In this document: piece after piece, positions 1-9,808 of the stretch
Layout: every line of letters begins with the position of its first letter
Position numbering within the stretch: position 1 is the first letter of the stretch
Assembly: GCF_000188695.1 (NCBI RefSeq)
Contig: NW_004754927.1
Coordinates: 915,051-935,050, forward strand
DNA: 20,000 nt
Reading direction: 5' to 3'
Origin: Salpingoeca rosetta
Taxonomy: Eukaryota; Opisthokonta; Choanoflagellata; Craspedida; Salpingoecidae
Made by a program: the position numbers and the translations under genes
The notes under the pieces: generated by a model
What the model was told of the DNA's origin: nothing
The model's database searches: none
The model's input: the letters and a program-made list of their open reading frames with translations, nothing else

Positions 1-91
1 CTGTACACGCACACCCTCGCACACTCACACCCTCACTCGTTCACCACAACCCCTTTGTTCTGTTTGTTGGCTTTGCACCATTGTGCGACAG

Positions 92-1816
92 CGTCGAGGG
101 CAACGGTGAAGAGAAGGTGTTGGCTTCAAGCGACGTTGCAACAAGCGCGCACGGTGACGCAGCCACACCCGTCAGCCCCGGTGGTGCTGTTGTTGTGTTT
201 GATGGCCTCCGGCCGGACAAACGCTACCGCTTCCGTGTTCGCGCGCGCAATCACGTCGGCTTTGGCTCGTTCTCGTCGTACGTTGAGGGCCGCACACGCA
301 ACACGCCGCCGCCACCGCCCGCGCTGATAGCAGAGGAGGTGCAGCCAACGAGCATCAAGCTCGCGTGGACGCACGCCGACAACAAGTACGCCAATGACCG
401 TGGAGGGGCATGCTGTCATGTACGGCGGGGCGACAAGATGTGCGAGAGAGAGAGAGAGAGAAAGGACGTGCCGATGCGACTGCTTTGGGCCGTCGGTGAT
501 GGCTTGCACGTGATATTGGTTGTTCGCTCATGGTGTACAATTCACTTGTTTGTCGCCAACTCTACCACCTCACATCCGTTGTTGCGACATGATGCGCCCT
601 CGTTTAGCGTCGTGCGCACGCGGCTGTACATGAAACCGGGGCACGACAAGGACTTTAAGGAGGTGTGTAGCGTTTTGACGTGTGAGTTCATGTCAGTTGT
701 CAAGGGAGTCGCGGGCACACGAACCTGCAGTGTCCAGGCAGGCACAAGCTTGACAGCCAATGTACATCCACACGTGCGCACAAAATGTCCTCACGCTCGC
801 TCGCACACTCACTCACATTGCGCACACTCACTCACTCACATTGCGCACACTCCTTCACATGCACACTTGTGCTTGCCTCCTCATGACGGCGCTTGTCGCT
901 GCAGGTGAAGAACGTGAGGGGCCGGAGCCACAAGTTCAACCGCTTGCAGACGGGTGTGGAGTTCCACTTCAAGGCGCAGGCCATGAACGAGGAGGGCTGG
1001 GGCGAGTGCTCAGATGTGCTGCGCGTGCGCACAGACACGTCTGCTGGTCGCCGCCCAGCGCCGATTCGAATTTCGCGGCTGAGCGACGACACAATGGTTG
1101 TGCGCGTGGAGGAGCAGCGCGGAGAGACAACAGAAGTGCTGATCAAAACACCAGCAGCCACAGCAGGTGCAGCAGCCGCCGCGCCAACGCAGGTGAAGAA
1201 GAAGAAAATCAAGAAAAAGCCTGGCCACGATGACGGTGGTGGTGATGGTGATGGTGCTGGTGGCCCTCGCGTGCGCTGTTTGTTCCGCGGCGCAGATGAA
1301 CCGCGCGATGAGGACGAGGAGGACGTGCTTGACGACGACACAATGGGGTTGAGGGCAATCCCGCTGTCAACTCGCCCCACGCTCGTGTGCAGCTCGCGGG
1401 AGGCAGGGCGTGCCATCATGCACGTGCCTGCAGGCACGAAACAAGGCCCACACGGTAGCGTAGCAGTGGACGTCGTGGTGCGGTTTGCAGGCAGCAGCAA
1501 GCGGGAGCTGTGGCAGGTTGAGCGCGTGGTATTTGGACAAGAGCGGCAGCAGCGAATGGAGGACGAGTTGGCGGCGGCGGCAGCAGCGAAGAAACACGAA
1601 GAGGAGGAGCAACAGCGGGTGGAGAGGATGCGGAGGCAGGAGAAGGAGGAGAGGGAAAGGAAGAAGGCTGTGGCGCCGACATACAAGCCGGAACTGATGG
1701 GGGTGTTCAAGGCCAAAGCCAAGAAAAAGCGGCCGTTCTTGGATGAGCGTGGCGTCATGGTCGCATCTGTGCTCATCGCACTCGCAGCCATCATCATCAT
1801 CATCTTGCTCAAGTAA
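92..1816 (+). CDS. FN3-domain, C-terminally tail-anchored protein (FNDC3-like), 5' partial
   Basis: Exons 92-385, 608-662 and 905-1816 join in phase (acceptor CAG before 92, donors GTACGC and GTGTGT, stop TAA at 1814). The 5' end lies outside the window. The visible protein begins inside one fibronectin type III domain (core 'RYRFRVRARNHVGFGSFS', codons near 220-275). A second FN3 follows, from 'PPPPALIAEEVQPTSIKLAW' through exon 2 to 'FHFKAQAMNEEGWGECS' (near 965-1015). After it come a Lys-rich linker (near 1195-1225), an acidic stretch (near 1305-1340), an Ala/Glu/Arg-rich predicted coiled coil (about 1545-1670), a basic segment, and a hydrophobic tail of about 19 residues ending in a lysine at the stop. 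Several FN3 domains plus a single C-terminal membrane anchor is the plan of FNDC3A/B, which sit on ER/Golgi membranes facing the cytosol. That assignment rests on architecture only. The first intron (386-607) is a multiple of three and open. Confidence 0.72.
386..607 (+). other. intron 1 of the FN3 gene, 222 nt, stop-free
   Basis: The intron starts GTACGC after phase 2 and ends TTTAG. Its length is divisible by three and the exon frame stays open through it, so retention would insert 74 residues, including an Arg/Glu run from (GA)n at about 444-460, into the second FN3 domain between strands. The FN3 pattern reads better when it is removed, so I treat it as an intron. Confidence 0.6.
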
Positions 1817-1828
1817 GCAAACGCCTTT

Positions 1829-1860
1829 GCTGCTGATGCTGCTGCTGCTGCTGCTGCTGC

Positions 1861-1902
<42 letters not shown>

Positions 1903-1911
1903 GTGTGTGAT
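1829..1911 (+). repeat. (TGC)n/(TGT)n triplet repeat followed by a short (GT)n, 3' UTR
   Basis: The 3' UTR of the FN3 gene, right after the stop, holds a CTG-type triplet tract that changes to TTG units near 1861 and ends in a short GTGTGTGTGA stretch. It is transcribed with the gene if the polyadenylation signal at 1983 is used. Confidence 0.9.
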
Positions 1912-1982
1912 GTGCCTGAAAGATAGTTCTTAGGAGTTTTAGCTCTGTGTATTCGTTTGTCGCAGGAAAAATTGTAACACCC

Positions 1983-1988
1983 AATAAA
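1983..1988 (+). promoter_or_regulatory. AATAAA polyadenylation signal of the FN3 gene
   Basis: A canonical AATAAA lies 167 nt after the stop at 1816, on the coding strand, and before the convergent gene's stop at 2046. It is the only perfect hexamer I found next to a gene end in this window. Confidence 0.7.
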
Positions 1989-2045
1989 GAACGAGCAACG
2001 CAGTGTACCTCGAACACGATTTCGTCATCACCACCACCATCATAA

Positions 2046-2956
<911 letters not shown>

Positions 2957-3333
2957 CTTGGACCTGACCAGTCTGTGCAATTCTTGCAGACAGATGAATG
3001 AAGATGAATGAAGATGGCTGGATTGCATTGCATTGCTTGTCCTTGAGCGGTGTTGTGATGGTGGGCGAGGCAGCGTTGCCGCCGTCGTGTCACGGCCCCC
3101 CCCACACACACGCGCGCGCATATGGATTGGTTCACTTATGTTATTGTTGGCATGTAACAGTGGCAGCAAATGCAGAAGGCAACCCATGACGTGAAGCACC
3201 GAAGGAGGATACATCATTGACACACGACGAAACGAACTGCACACCGGACGCGCCCTCGCCATGTGGTAGACAAGCAAATACACAAACACATACGCACACA
3301 AACAACACAAACACTAGTACACACACAAACACT

Positions 3334-3404
<71 letters not shown>

Positions 3405-3430
3405 ACAAACAAACATGGGAAACTAGATAG
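2957..3430. other. intergenic region between RWDD2-like and secreted-protein genes
   Basis: No gene is seen here. Both neighbours run leftward, so this is the 3' flank of the RWDD2-like gene and the 5' flank of the secreted-protein gene. It holds a short direct repeat of GATGAATGAA near 2993-3012, an eight-C run near 3098-3105, and the CA microsatellite at 3337-3397. No TATA box or AATAAA on the minus strand stands out. Confidence 0.6.
3308..3397. repeat. duplicated ACTAGT-containing unit and (CA)n tract
   Basis: Two copies of a unit containing AACACTAGTACACAC (near 3309-3342) lead into a pure CA tract at 3337-3397. On the minus strand this is a (GT)n tract starting about 30 nt after the stop codon of the RWDD2-like gene. 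Confidence 0.85.
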
Positions 3431-3719
3431 CTAGCTGCCGACAGCGAAGATGTGTGTAAAGACGTCGCCAAGGCCGTGCTCCTCGAGATATTGCCGCACC
3501 TGGCCCATATCCGCATGGTTCCCGCGCTGTCCGTGCGCGTCGACAATCAGCTCGTGCATGCGCGGGAACTTGCGCTCGCTCTCAACATCACTGGTCGCCA
3601 CTGTCTGCGTCACCTGCTTGGACGACAAGAACGCACACAGGCAACATGGGACGCGGGGGTGGTGTTAGAAGTCGCGTGTGGCGTGAACAGAGACAAAAGA
3701 CAGAGAGAGAGAGAGAGAC

Positions 3720-3752
<33 letters not shown>

Positions 3753-4935
3753 CAGAGAGAGACAACATAGGTGTGGCGAATCAGCATGTGTACACATACA
3801 CAAAGGTACACAAAGATACACACACATGCACGCAAACACCCACACCTCCACACAGATACATCTGACGCACCTTGACTTGCATCTTCTGCCAGGGGAGGCG
3901 GCGAAGGCGATGGGTGTAGTCGATGACGTTCGCTTCCACGCCCTCAATGCAGACCAGTCCCGGCTTGCCGACAACAGAGAAGCCGCTCAGGTCGAGTTCG
4001 TGTGCTGAAGAGAAAGTTGGAACAGGGAGGAGGAGGAGGGAGGAGGGGGCGATGTGAGTATGCACGAAGTGGGGGAGGGAGGGCAGACAGAGGAGGAACA
4101 CAGAGAGGCTGGCGAGGGTTAAGGGCGCAAAGAACACACGCATACAAAATGTGCATACAACACACAACACGCACATATGCACGCACATATGCATACAACA
4201 CACAACATGCACATGCACACGCATACAACACACAACGCACACACCGTGTGCGAGGATGTCTCGTCGCTTGGACTTGTTGTAGATGTGATGAAAGTAGATG
4301 AACTGGCGCATGAAGCCGTCGTGCTTGCCTGTGTTGCTCGATCCACGTTGGGAAGTGTCTTGATCCACGTTGCTGTTGTCGCCGTTGCTGCGGCCATCTG
4401 CGGCGCTCACTTCTTCCACCACCTCCTCAACCAGCTGTGGCACGGCGTCGATGAGCTGGAACAAGCAGCAGTCCCCTGCAAACTCATCTGCAGCCAGGGT
4501 CAGCAGGCGCTGCTGTAATGCATCGGACACGGCACGCGAGTGTGATGGGCAGCGCACCAACAGCTGAGGGCCCGCCTCAGCCGGATACTCGGGCGGCAGG
4601 GTGATGTTCAATTCCACACTGCCTGCGTGCTCCGTGTTCACCTTTGCCACAAATGTCAATGTTGCTGGCGGGTGCTGCTGCTGTCCTTTGCTAGAGTGGC
4701 GCTGCGCATTGTCACCCCCATCCCCCGCACCGGTGGTGTGGGCAGTGGCCGTCTCCAACGCACGCCGCCAATCCGACAAGCGGCTGACGGCGTCCGCGTC
4801 CACAGTCAATGAGCCCTCATCCTCGAAGATGCACAGCAGCGACTCGCACTCCTCCAGCTGCAACGACAACACGCAGGGAGCATGGGGGTGAGTGGTGTGC
4901 AACGAGAACGCAGGGAGCAAGCGTGTGCATCGTCG

Positions 4936-4986
<51 letters not shown>

Positions 4987-5087
4987 TGTGTGTATGTGTC
5001 TGTGTGTCTGTGTGTTTGTGTGTGTATGTGTCTGTGTGTCTGTGTGTCTGTGTGCACCTGTTCCGCAATGTTGTCCTGAATTGTCAT
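3431..5087 (-). CDS. RWDD2: RWD domain-containing protein 2 (RWDD2-type)
   Basis: Four exons, 5087-5058, 4857-4245, 4004-3871 and 3613-3431, join in phase (0, 1, 0) to give 319 residues ending in TAG, close to the length of animal RWDD2 proteins. The 10-residue first exon '[10 protein letters not shown]' reads straight into '[19 protein letters not shown]', the usual opening of an RWD domain. The RWD signature '[11 protein letters not shown]' is at residues 97-107. The C-terminal half (about 195-319) is the DUF1115/Prp3-C-like domain: '[14 protein letters not shown]' at 199-212, '[17 protein letters not shown]' and 'WQKMQVK' in exon 3, and '[16 protein letters not shown]' in exon 4. The RWD-plus-DUF1115 pairing defines RWDD2A/B; its biochemical role is unknown. 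RWD domains generally bind proteins. Residues 161-190 are a Ser/Asn/Asp-rich linker. Intron 2 is a multiple of three and open. A or B type cannot be decided. Confidence 0.93.
3700..3763. repeat. (GA)n/(CAGAGA)n purine tract, intronic
   Basis: The tract lies in intron 3 of the RWDD2-like gene. In the transcript it is a long CU-rich tract upstream of the exon 4 acceptor at 3614-3616, so it may add to the polypyrimidine signal. Confidence 0.85.
4005..4244 (-). other. intron 2 of the RWDD2-like gene, 240 nt, stop-free
   Basis: The donor is GTGTGT (phase 1) and the acceptor TTCAG, with a CU-rich stretch just before it. The length is 80 codons and the frame stays open, so retention would insert 80 Cys/Val/Met- then Leu/Pro-rich, strongly hydrophobic residues between the RWD linker and the DUF1115 core, breaking the conserved 'RRDILA-ELDLSGF' segment. 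Confidence 0.65.
4938..5054. repeat. (GT)n degrading into (TGTGTCTG)n
   Basis: A pure GT tract (about 4938-4985) is followed by imperfect GTGTCTGTGTGT units. It fills most of intron 1 (4858-5057) of the RWDD2-like gene; in sense it is (CA)n. Confidence 0.9.
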
Positions 5088-5172
5088 CCTTCTTCTTGCT
5101 TGCTTGCTTGTTTATGAGCCGTGACTGAACCAGCGACCCGTTTCCCCCTCACCTTCATCCATCAGCTCTGCT

Positions 5173-5186
5173 TCACGACGTCATGA
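5173..5186. promoter_or_regulatory. CRE/ATF-like near-palindrome upstream of the RWDD2-like gene
   Basis: TCACGACGTCATGA is a 14-bp near-perfect palindrome around a GACGTC core. It lies 86-99 nt upstream of the RWDD2-like start codon at 5087, in the 220-nt gap below POLD3. The core resembles bZIP (CREB/ATF) half-sites. No other evidence supports use. Confidence 0.3.
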
Positions 5187-5207
5187 GCCAACCCACACGC
5201 TCCCTCG

Positions 5208-5307
5208 TCACACACACACACACACACATCCACACACGCACACATACACACACACATCCACACACACTCGTCACACACATCCACATACACACACACTCAC
5301 ACACACA
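5208..5307. repeat. imperfect (CA)n tract, 3' flank of POLD3
   Basis: CA units mixed with TCCA and CTCA lie directly after the POLD3 stop codon. In the POLD3 sense strand this is a GU-rich stretch of about 100 nt, starting at the stop. Confidence 0.85.
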
Positions 5308-6441
5308 CTACTTCTTTGAGAAGAAAGACATGAGGGAGGCCTGCTTCGCCTTCTTTTTCGCTTTCTTCGCTCCAGAAGCTGCCGCTGACGATGACGATGA
5401 TGACGCCTGTTTGTTCTTGCTGCTGCTGCTGCTGCTGTTGGCCTGCTGCGCTTTCCGCTTTGCATTTGCACGTCGCTCCTTCTCGGCAGCAATGTCTGCT
5501 TCTGTCAGCGGCACCTCCTCCACCACCTCCACGTCCTTGGACACTGCAGGGTGCCGGTGGTCGTGCACAGAGTTGAGTGGCATCGGGCAGAACGCGTGCC
5601 GGTGGTCGTGCACAGAGTTGAGTGGCATCGGGCAGAACGCGTTAATCCACAAGCGTACACACATGTACACAAACACACACACACACACACATGTACACAC
5701 ATGCACACATGTACACAAACACACACACACACACACATGTACACACACATGTACACACACACGTGCACTACATATGCACACGTACCCATGTATCCTTTGT
5801 CGTTGCGAAACGTCTTGCGGACTGTCTTGCGAACCGTCTTGGTGCGTGGAATGTCTTCTTCATCGTCAGCTTCACCAGCATCACCGTCACGGGTACTTGC
5901 ATCGTCAGCGCCAGTCGCTGTGTTCTGCTCAGCCTCTTCCTCGTCACGCTTCTTCGTTGCCGCAGCAGCCGGTTTGTTGGTGGCCCCAGCGCTCTTCTCG
6001 TCTGCATGCGTGTCCATCGTTGTGTTCTGTTCTCTTTCCTCGCCCTCCCTCCCTGCTTGCTTCTCTTCTCCTCCCTCTTCCTCGTCCTCCACGTCTGTCT
6101 CATCTGCGTCTTCATCCATCGCGCTGTCTGCCGTGCTCTGCACCTGTGCAGTTCCTCCCTCCTTCTCCTCCTTGACATCCTCCTCCTCTCGCTCCTGCTG
6201 CTGCTCCTGCTGCTGCTGCTTGGGTGCCTCCTCTGCTTCGTCCTCGTCATCGCTGTCGATGATTCGCGCGCGCGCGTTCGTCTTCACCGGATTGGGCTGC
6301 AGTTGTTGTTACAGTGGGGAAGAAGGTGTAGAAGACACGGGTGTTATCACGCATGGGTGTGAACAGGCACAGGTGAGAGCAAGCATGTGCAACGATTGGC
6401 ACTTGCACGATTGCACACGGGTGCTACCCCACCCCACGTAA

Positions 6442-6525
<84 letters not shown>

Positions 6526-7755
6526 GCACGCACACACACACACACACATGTGCACATACGCTGACCTGTGCAAACTCTTCATCGTCCTCGTCATCATCAA
6601 AGACACGCGATGCAGGGGCGGCGGAGGGTTTGCTGCTTTGCCGCTGGAACGCTTTGCCAATTGCACTGCTCTGCACACTCGTCCTCTTGTTCTTCTGCTT
6701 CTTGCTCCCGTTGCCGCCATTACCACCGCCGCTGTTGCTGCTCTTTCGTGTCTGGCTCTTCTTGCGCGATGTGAAAAAGCTGGACGGTTTCTCCTTCACC
6801 TACACGCATGATGTAACCCATGGAGAGGGGGGGGGAGGAGGAGGAGGAGGAGGAGGGAGCGCGTTTGAGTTTGCGTGGGGAAGAGCACAAGAACTGGAAG
6901 CCTGCATACGCGCATATGTGCGACGGTGTGAGCAGTGTATGTCGTGTACACCGCATGCTGCCACGCACCAGTGTTCCCTCGTTGATCTTGTAGCGCTTTG
7001 TGTGGTCGTCCACGGCTTGCTGCAATGGATCTTCTTCGTCTGTTCAAGTACGCACATGGACGCACATGCGTGAATACGCGCGCGTGTGAGAACATTCGAC
7101 GCAAACGCACCGCACACACACGCGCACGCAGGACGCACACACGTACACTCACACACACGCACACACACACACGCACATGAAGCGGGACAACACCACGGCA
7201 TGTCTCATGTGCGCACCAAAAGTGTCTGCCACATCTGCGGTCGACGTGCTCTCTGTGAAGGAGTGCTTTGTTGCAACGTTCGAATTGACAATACCGCACA
7301 GCCCGGCCAGGGAGTCGAGCGTCTCCCGCTGCAGCGCGTAGTCCGCAGCATACACCGCCGTCGACACGTCCTGCAAGGGTTAGCGGGCACATCAAAGGTG
7401 CACAGTGAGCAGAGTACACAATGGATGGGAGGGCACAGTGAGCAAGAGCGTGAAGAGAGGAGGGGAGGGACGGTTGGCATGATGTGAAGTAACGACGCGA
7501 GTGGTTTCGTGCATGCAGCATTGCCACACAAGCGCTGACGCTACCTTGGGCTGAGCTTTGCACACGCTGTAGATGTGCTCTGATGAGATTCGCTCAAACT
7601 CCTTGCGCTTCTCTGTGTGTGGGGGGAAAGGGGGGGGGCAAAAGGGTGTGAACATGTGAATGTGGAAACTTGACAGTGACGTTCACTGGGGAAGCGCGCA
7701 AAACAGACAGAACCAGGCAAACACACACACGCGCGCACATTGACGCTTGGTTTCA

Positions 7756-7840
<85 letters not shown>

Positions 7841-8258
7841 ACCTGCGAGATTGGTGTCTGATACGAGCTGGAAGACACGGCCTCCACCCTAGCAGCCAGA
7901 ACACAAGCACGAGCGCACACAAAAGCGAATCAACAAGGTTGGAGCGTGTGAGTGAGTGAGAGAGCAAGGGAGAGGAAGAGAGAGTCAGAGAGCCAGAGAG
8001 AGAGCCAGAAGAGAGACGATGGAATACAAGATCGTCAACACAGACATGCATGTTTTGGAGCAGTGTTGCTCATTTACCGCGGCCTTTGTTCGCGTTCCTC
8101 CCAAGAGGTACATGCATGACACAGGATGGTTTTGTTTCTTGCATTGTTGCACGTATGCATACAACACCCTGCCACAGACACAGGTCCAGTGAATCGGCGA
8201 GTGAGCACAGGACCCATGTGGATGATCTGTGCCACACACACACACACACACACATACA

Positions 8259-8341
<83 letters not shown>

Positions 8342-8499
8342 GAAAGCAATACAGAGAGAGTAATCACGCCCCGACCCCCACGTACGTACTGCTTGGCAAT
8401 GTTCACGTTGAGTTGGAACTTGCAGCTGAGGAACTTGTATGTCACCACCTCATCCTGATCCTGCACCAGCTCCTCCACGTTCTGCAGCAGTGTCTCCAT
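5308..8499 (-). CDS. POLD3: DNA polymerase delta subunit 3 (p66/Pol32 type)
   Basis: Nine exons join in phase: 8499-8390, 8168-8078, 7888-7843, 7612-7545, 7370-7217, 7039-6969, 6799-6566, 6296-5786 and 5543-5308, giving 506 residues (human about 466). POLD3 links the POLD2 subunit to PCNA and helps processivity in replication, break-induced replication and translesion synthesis. Residues 1-156 match the winged-helix domain that binds POLD2: 'VEELVQDQDEVVTYKFLS' early, then 'NIAKQVLYAYVQQC' across exons 1-2 and 'EHIYSVCKAQPK' in exon 4. A Lys/Ser/Gly-rich part with nuclear-localisation-like KKQKNKR and a long acidic, Gln-rich part follow. The conserved 'FRNDKGYMVSKDVEVVEE' spans the exon 8-9 join and confirms it. 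The C-terminus 'QASLMSFFSKK' is a full PCNA-interacting box (Q496, L499, F502, F503). A second FF motif, 'KPSSFFTSRKK', starts at residue 184. Confidence 0.96.
5551..5640. repeat. perfect 45-bp tandem duplication in POLD3 intron 8
   Basis: Two identical 45-bp copies, 5551-5595 and 5596-5640, start 7 nt upstream (in the sense strand) of the exon 9 acceptor at 5544. They occupy the place where the branch point is expected. In sense each unit reads as 15 open codons, including 'CPMPLNSVHDHRH'. Because the copies are identical, the duplication looks recent. Confidence 0.95.
5656..5766. repeat. (CA)n with ACATGTACAC units, POLD3 intron 8
   Basis: Two alternations of CA runs and ACATGTACAC blocks lie between the 45-bp duplication and the exon 8 donor at 5785. 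In sense the tract is GU-rich and begins near the donor. Confidence 0.85.
6443..6548. repeat. (CA)n microsatellite with CGCA interruption, POLD3 intron 7
   Basis: The tract is pure CA from 6443 to about 6520, then CGCACGCACG, then CA again. In sense it is (GU)n starting about 17 nt after the exon 7 donor at 6565. Confidence 0.93.
6819..6859. repeat. G-run plus (GGA)n purine tract, POLD3 intron 6
   Basis: A run of about ten G is followed by GGA repeats. In sense it is (TCC)n then a C-run, a long polypyrimidine tract about 20 nt upstream of the exon 7 acceptor at 6800. Confidence 0.85.
7760..7835. repeat. (CA)n microsatellite, POLD3 intron 3
   Basis: The CA tract directly follows the exon 3 donor in sense, so the 5' end of the intron reads GTGTGTATGTG then (UG)n. 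The other end of the same intron has a C-rich tract (7621-7639) beside the exon 4 acceptor. Confidence 0.93.
8233..8340. repeat. (CA)n microsatellite with two CATACA interruptions, POLD3 intron 1
   Basis: The 108-bp CA tract lies in the first intron of POLD3; in sense it is (GU)n beginning about 50 nt after the exon 1 donor at 8389. Confidence 0.93.
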
Positions 8500-8918
8500 C
8501 GTGGCTGCTGCTGCTGTTTGGTCGTGTTTGGCTTTGGCGGTTTTTGGCGCGCTGTTTTGCCAACTCGCCAAGCAAGTGGTAAACATGGATTTGCCGCCGC
8601 CCAAGTGGCAAAGACAAACGGGCTGCTCTCGCGCAGCGTGCAAGTGTTGTGCTTGACCACCGTTCTTGTGTGTTACTTAATGTAAAAGCAGGAGTGCAGA
8701 GCGAAGGCGGCGGAGGAGGAGACAGAAGGAGACAGCAAGCGCACATCCAAACGAGAATGAAAGCGGACAGAAACAAGGTCAGATATGCACGTCAGCACTC
8801 GTCACAACACGTCGTGTAGGAACAGCAAAACCAAGAGGTACCACAGAAAAGCAAGGACTAAGTCGACTAAAACTGGATCAGCTACGGGCAACATTCATGG
8901 TCGCTGTTGTTGACCGTG
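8500..8918. other. intergenic region: 3' flank of HPt gene and promoter of POLD3
   Basis: No gene is seen between the HPt stop (8919) and the POLD3 start (8499). The part next to POLD3 is GC-rich with two E2F-like boxes. The part next to the HPt stop has no AATAAA on the minus strand. GA-rich sequence near 8700-8735 is the only other local bias. Confidence 0.6.
8533..8550 (-). promoter_or_regulatory. paired E2F-like boxes upstream of POLD3
   Basis: TTTGGCGC at 8543-8550 fits the E2F/DP consensus TTTSSCGC exactly, and TTTGGCGG at 8533-8540 differs by one base. They are 10 bp apart, about one helical turn, and lie 34-51 nt upstream of the POLD3 start codon. E2F control of replication genes is established in animals and plants; use here is inferred from motif and position. 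Confidence 0.5.
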
Positions 8919-9808
8919 CTACTGAGGATAAAACCTGCACTGGAGCGCCGTCATCGTTTCCTGCATGGCGTACAAATGCGCGCAGACCAACACGCATGTG
9001 AGCAACCACAGCTTGTGTGTATGTGTGTGTGTGTGTGTGTTGTGTATGTGTCTTGGTGCTGATACACGCATCGAGTGAATGGAAGGCACACGGGGGCACC
9101 CTTAGGAGGGGGGTGGGGTGTCTGGCAACTACACGTGCATCACATTGAGCGTCACAATCGCACACACACACTCACTAACTCACGAACTCACGAACACACC
9201 TGTATGATTGGCTGCATGAAGGTGTCGTATGTGTTGATGAGAGCCATGCCATCCTGGTTTGGTCCCGGTCGCCCAAGCAATTCTGTGTGTATGCGGAAGG
9301 AGGTGGCAAAGAAGAGTTGGTGAAGGGCTCATTGATGAAGATGACGGTGACAATGACATTGGCATTGACGACAGCATGCATGCAGCTCGTTCAGCATGGG
9401 CAGCGCAGCAATCGCGTGAACCCGCAGTTATTTGTGTCAACATGGAATCCCCAACACACACGCACGCACATGCAAACACATTGCACACACATGCACATGC
9501 ATACGCACACACATCGCAAGGACGCACTCCTTCATCGTACCGATTTTGTTACAAAGGGCAGAGAGGCGAGAGCAGCCGACGACAGACATGCCGCTCTTGA
9601 GAGAATGCGCAGTGTCTCCAAAGTCCTTCATGGTCTCTGCGGTGAACACCTCTTGGTGTCGAAGCCCTTGCAGCTTGGTGATTTTCTCCTGCACGCTCGC
9701 AACAATGTCGTTGAACAGGTCCGGAATGTCCCGCACTTGCGCAAAGATGGCCTCGTCTATCAACGGTACGCTGTCCAAGTTGCGTGACAACACCTCACTC
9801 GGATCCAT
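8919..9808 (-). CDS. free-standing histidine phosphotransfer (HPt) domain protein
   Basis: Exons 9808-9541, 9282-9200 and 8960-8919 join in phase (1, 0) to give 130 residues ending in TAG, the normal size of a single HPt protein such as yeast Ypd1 or plant AHPs. Such proteins carry phosphate on a histidine from a hybrid histidine kinase's receiver domain to a response regulator, through a four-helix bundle. The active-site segment '[21 protein letters not shown]' (starting at D65) puts the phospho-acceptor at H68, with S69, L70 and K71 after it as in the usual H-S-L-K-G pattern; a Ser stands where Gly is usual, with Gly next. '[19 protein letters not shown]' before it fits helix B, and '[20 protein letters not shown]' fits the last helix across the exon 2-3 join. 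No kinase or receiver gene is nearby. It shares a 301-nt divergent promoter region with CCDC22. Confidence 0.85.
9446..9513. repeat. imperfect CA-rich tract, HPt intron 1
   Basis: CA runs broken by TGCA and CGCA units lie in the first intron (9283-9540) of the HPt gene, giving a GU-rich 5' part of the intron in sense. Confidence 0.7.

Noticed and set aside
832..1812. 326-codon minus-strand reading frame opposite the FN3 gene
   Set aside because: It is Ser/Cys/Arg-rich with no domain, and it mirrors the coding strand's codon bias. The plus-strand frame has FN3, coiled-coil and membrane features.
3781..4920. Single uninterrupted 379-residue RWDD2 reading frame without intron 2
   Set aside because: The 80 intervening residues are hydrophobic low complexity with good GT and AG borders, and removing them restores the conserved [14 protein letters not shown] join.
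5308..5781. Exon 9 of POLD3 extended upstream through the 45-bp duplication
   Set aside because: It is open, but it would break the conserved FRNDKGYMVSKDVEVVEE segment, which is restored only by the acceptor at 5544.
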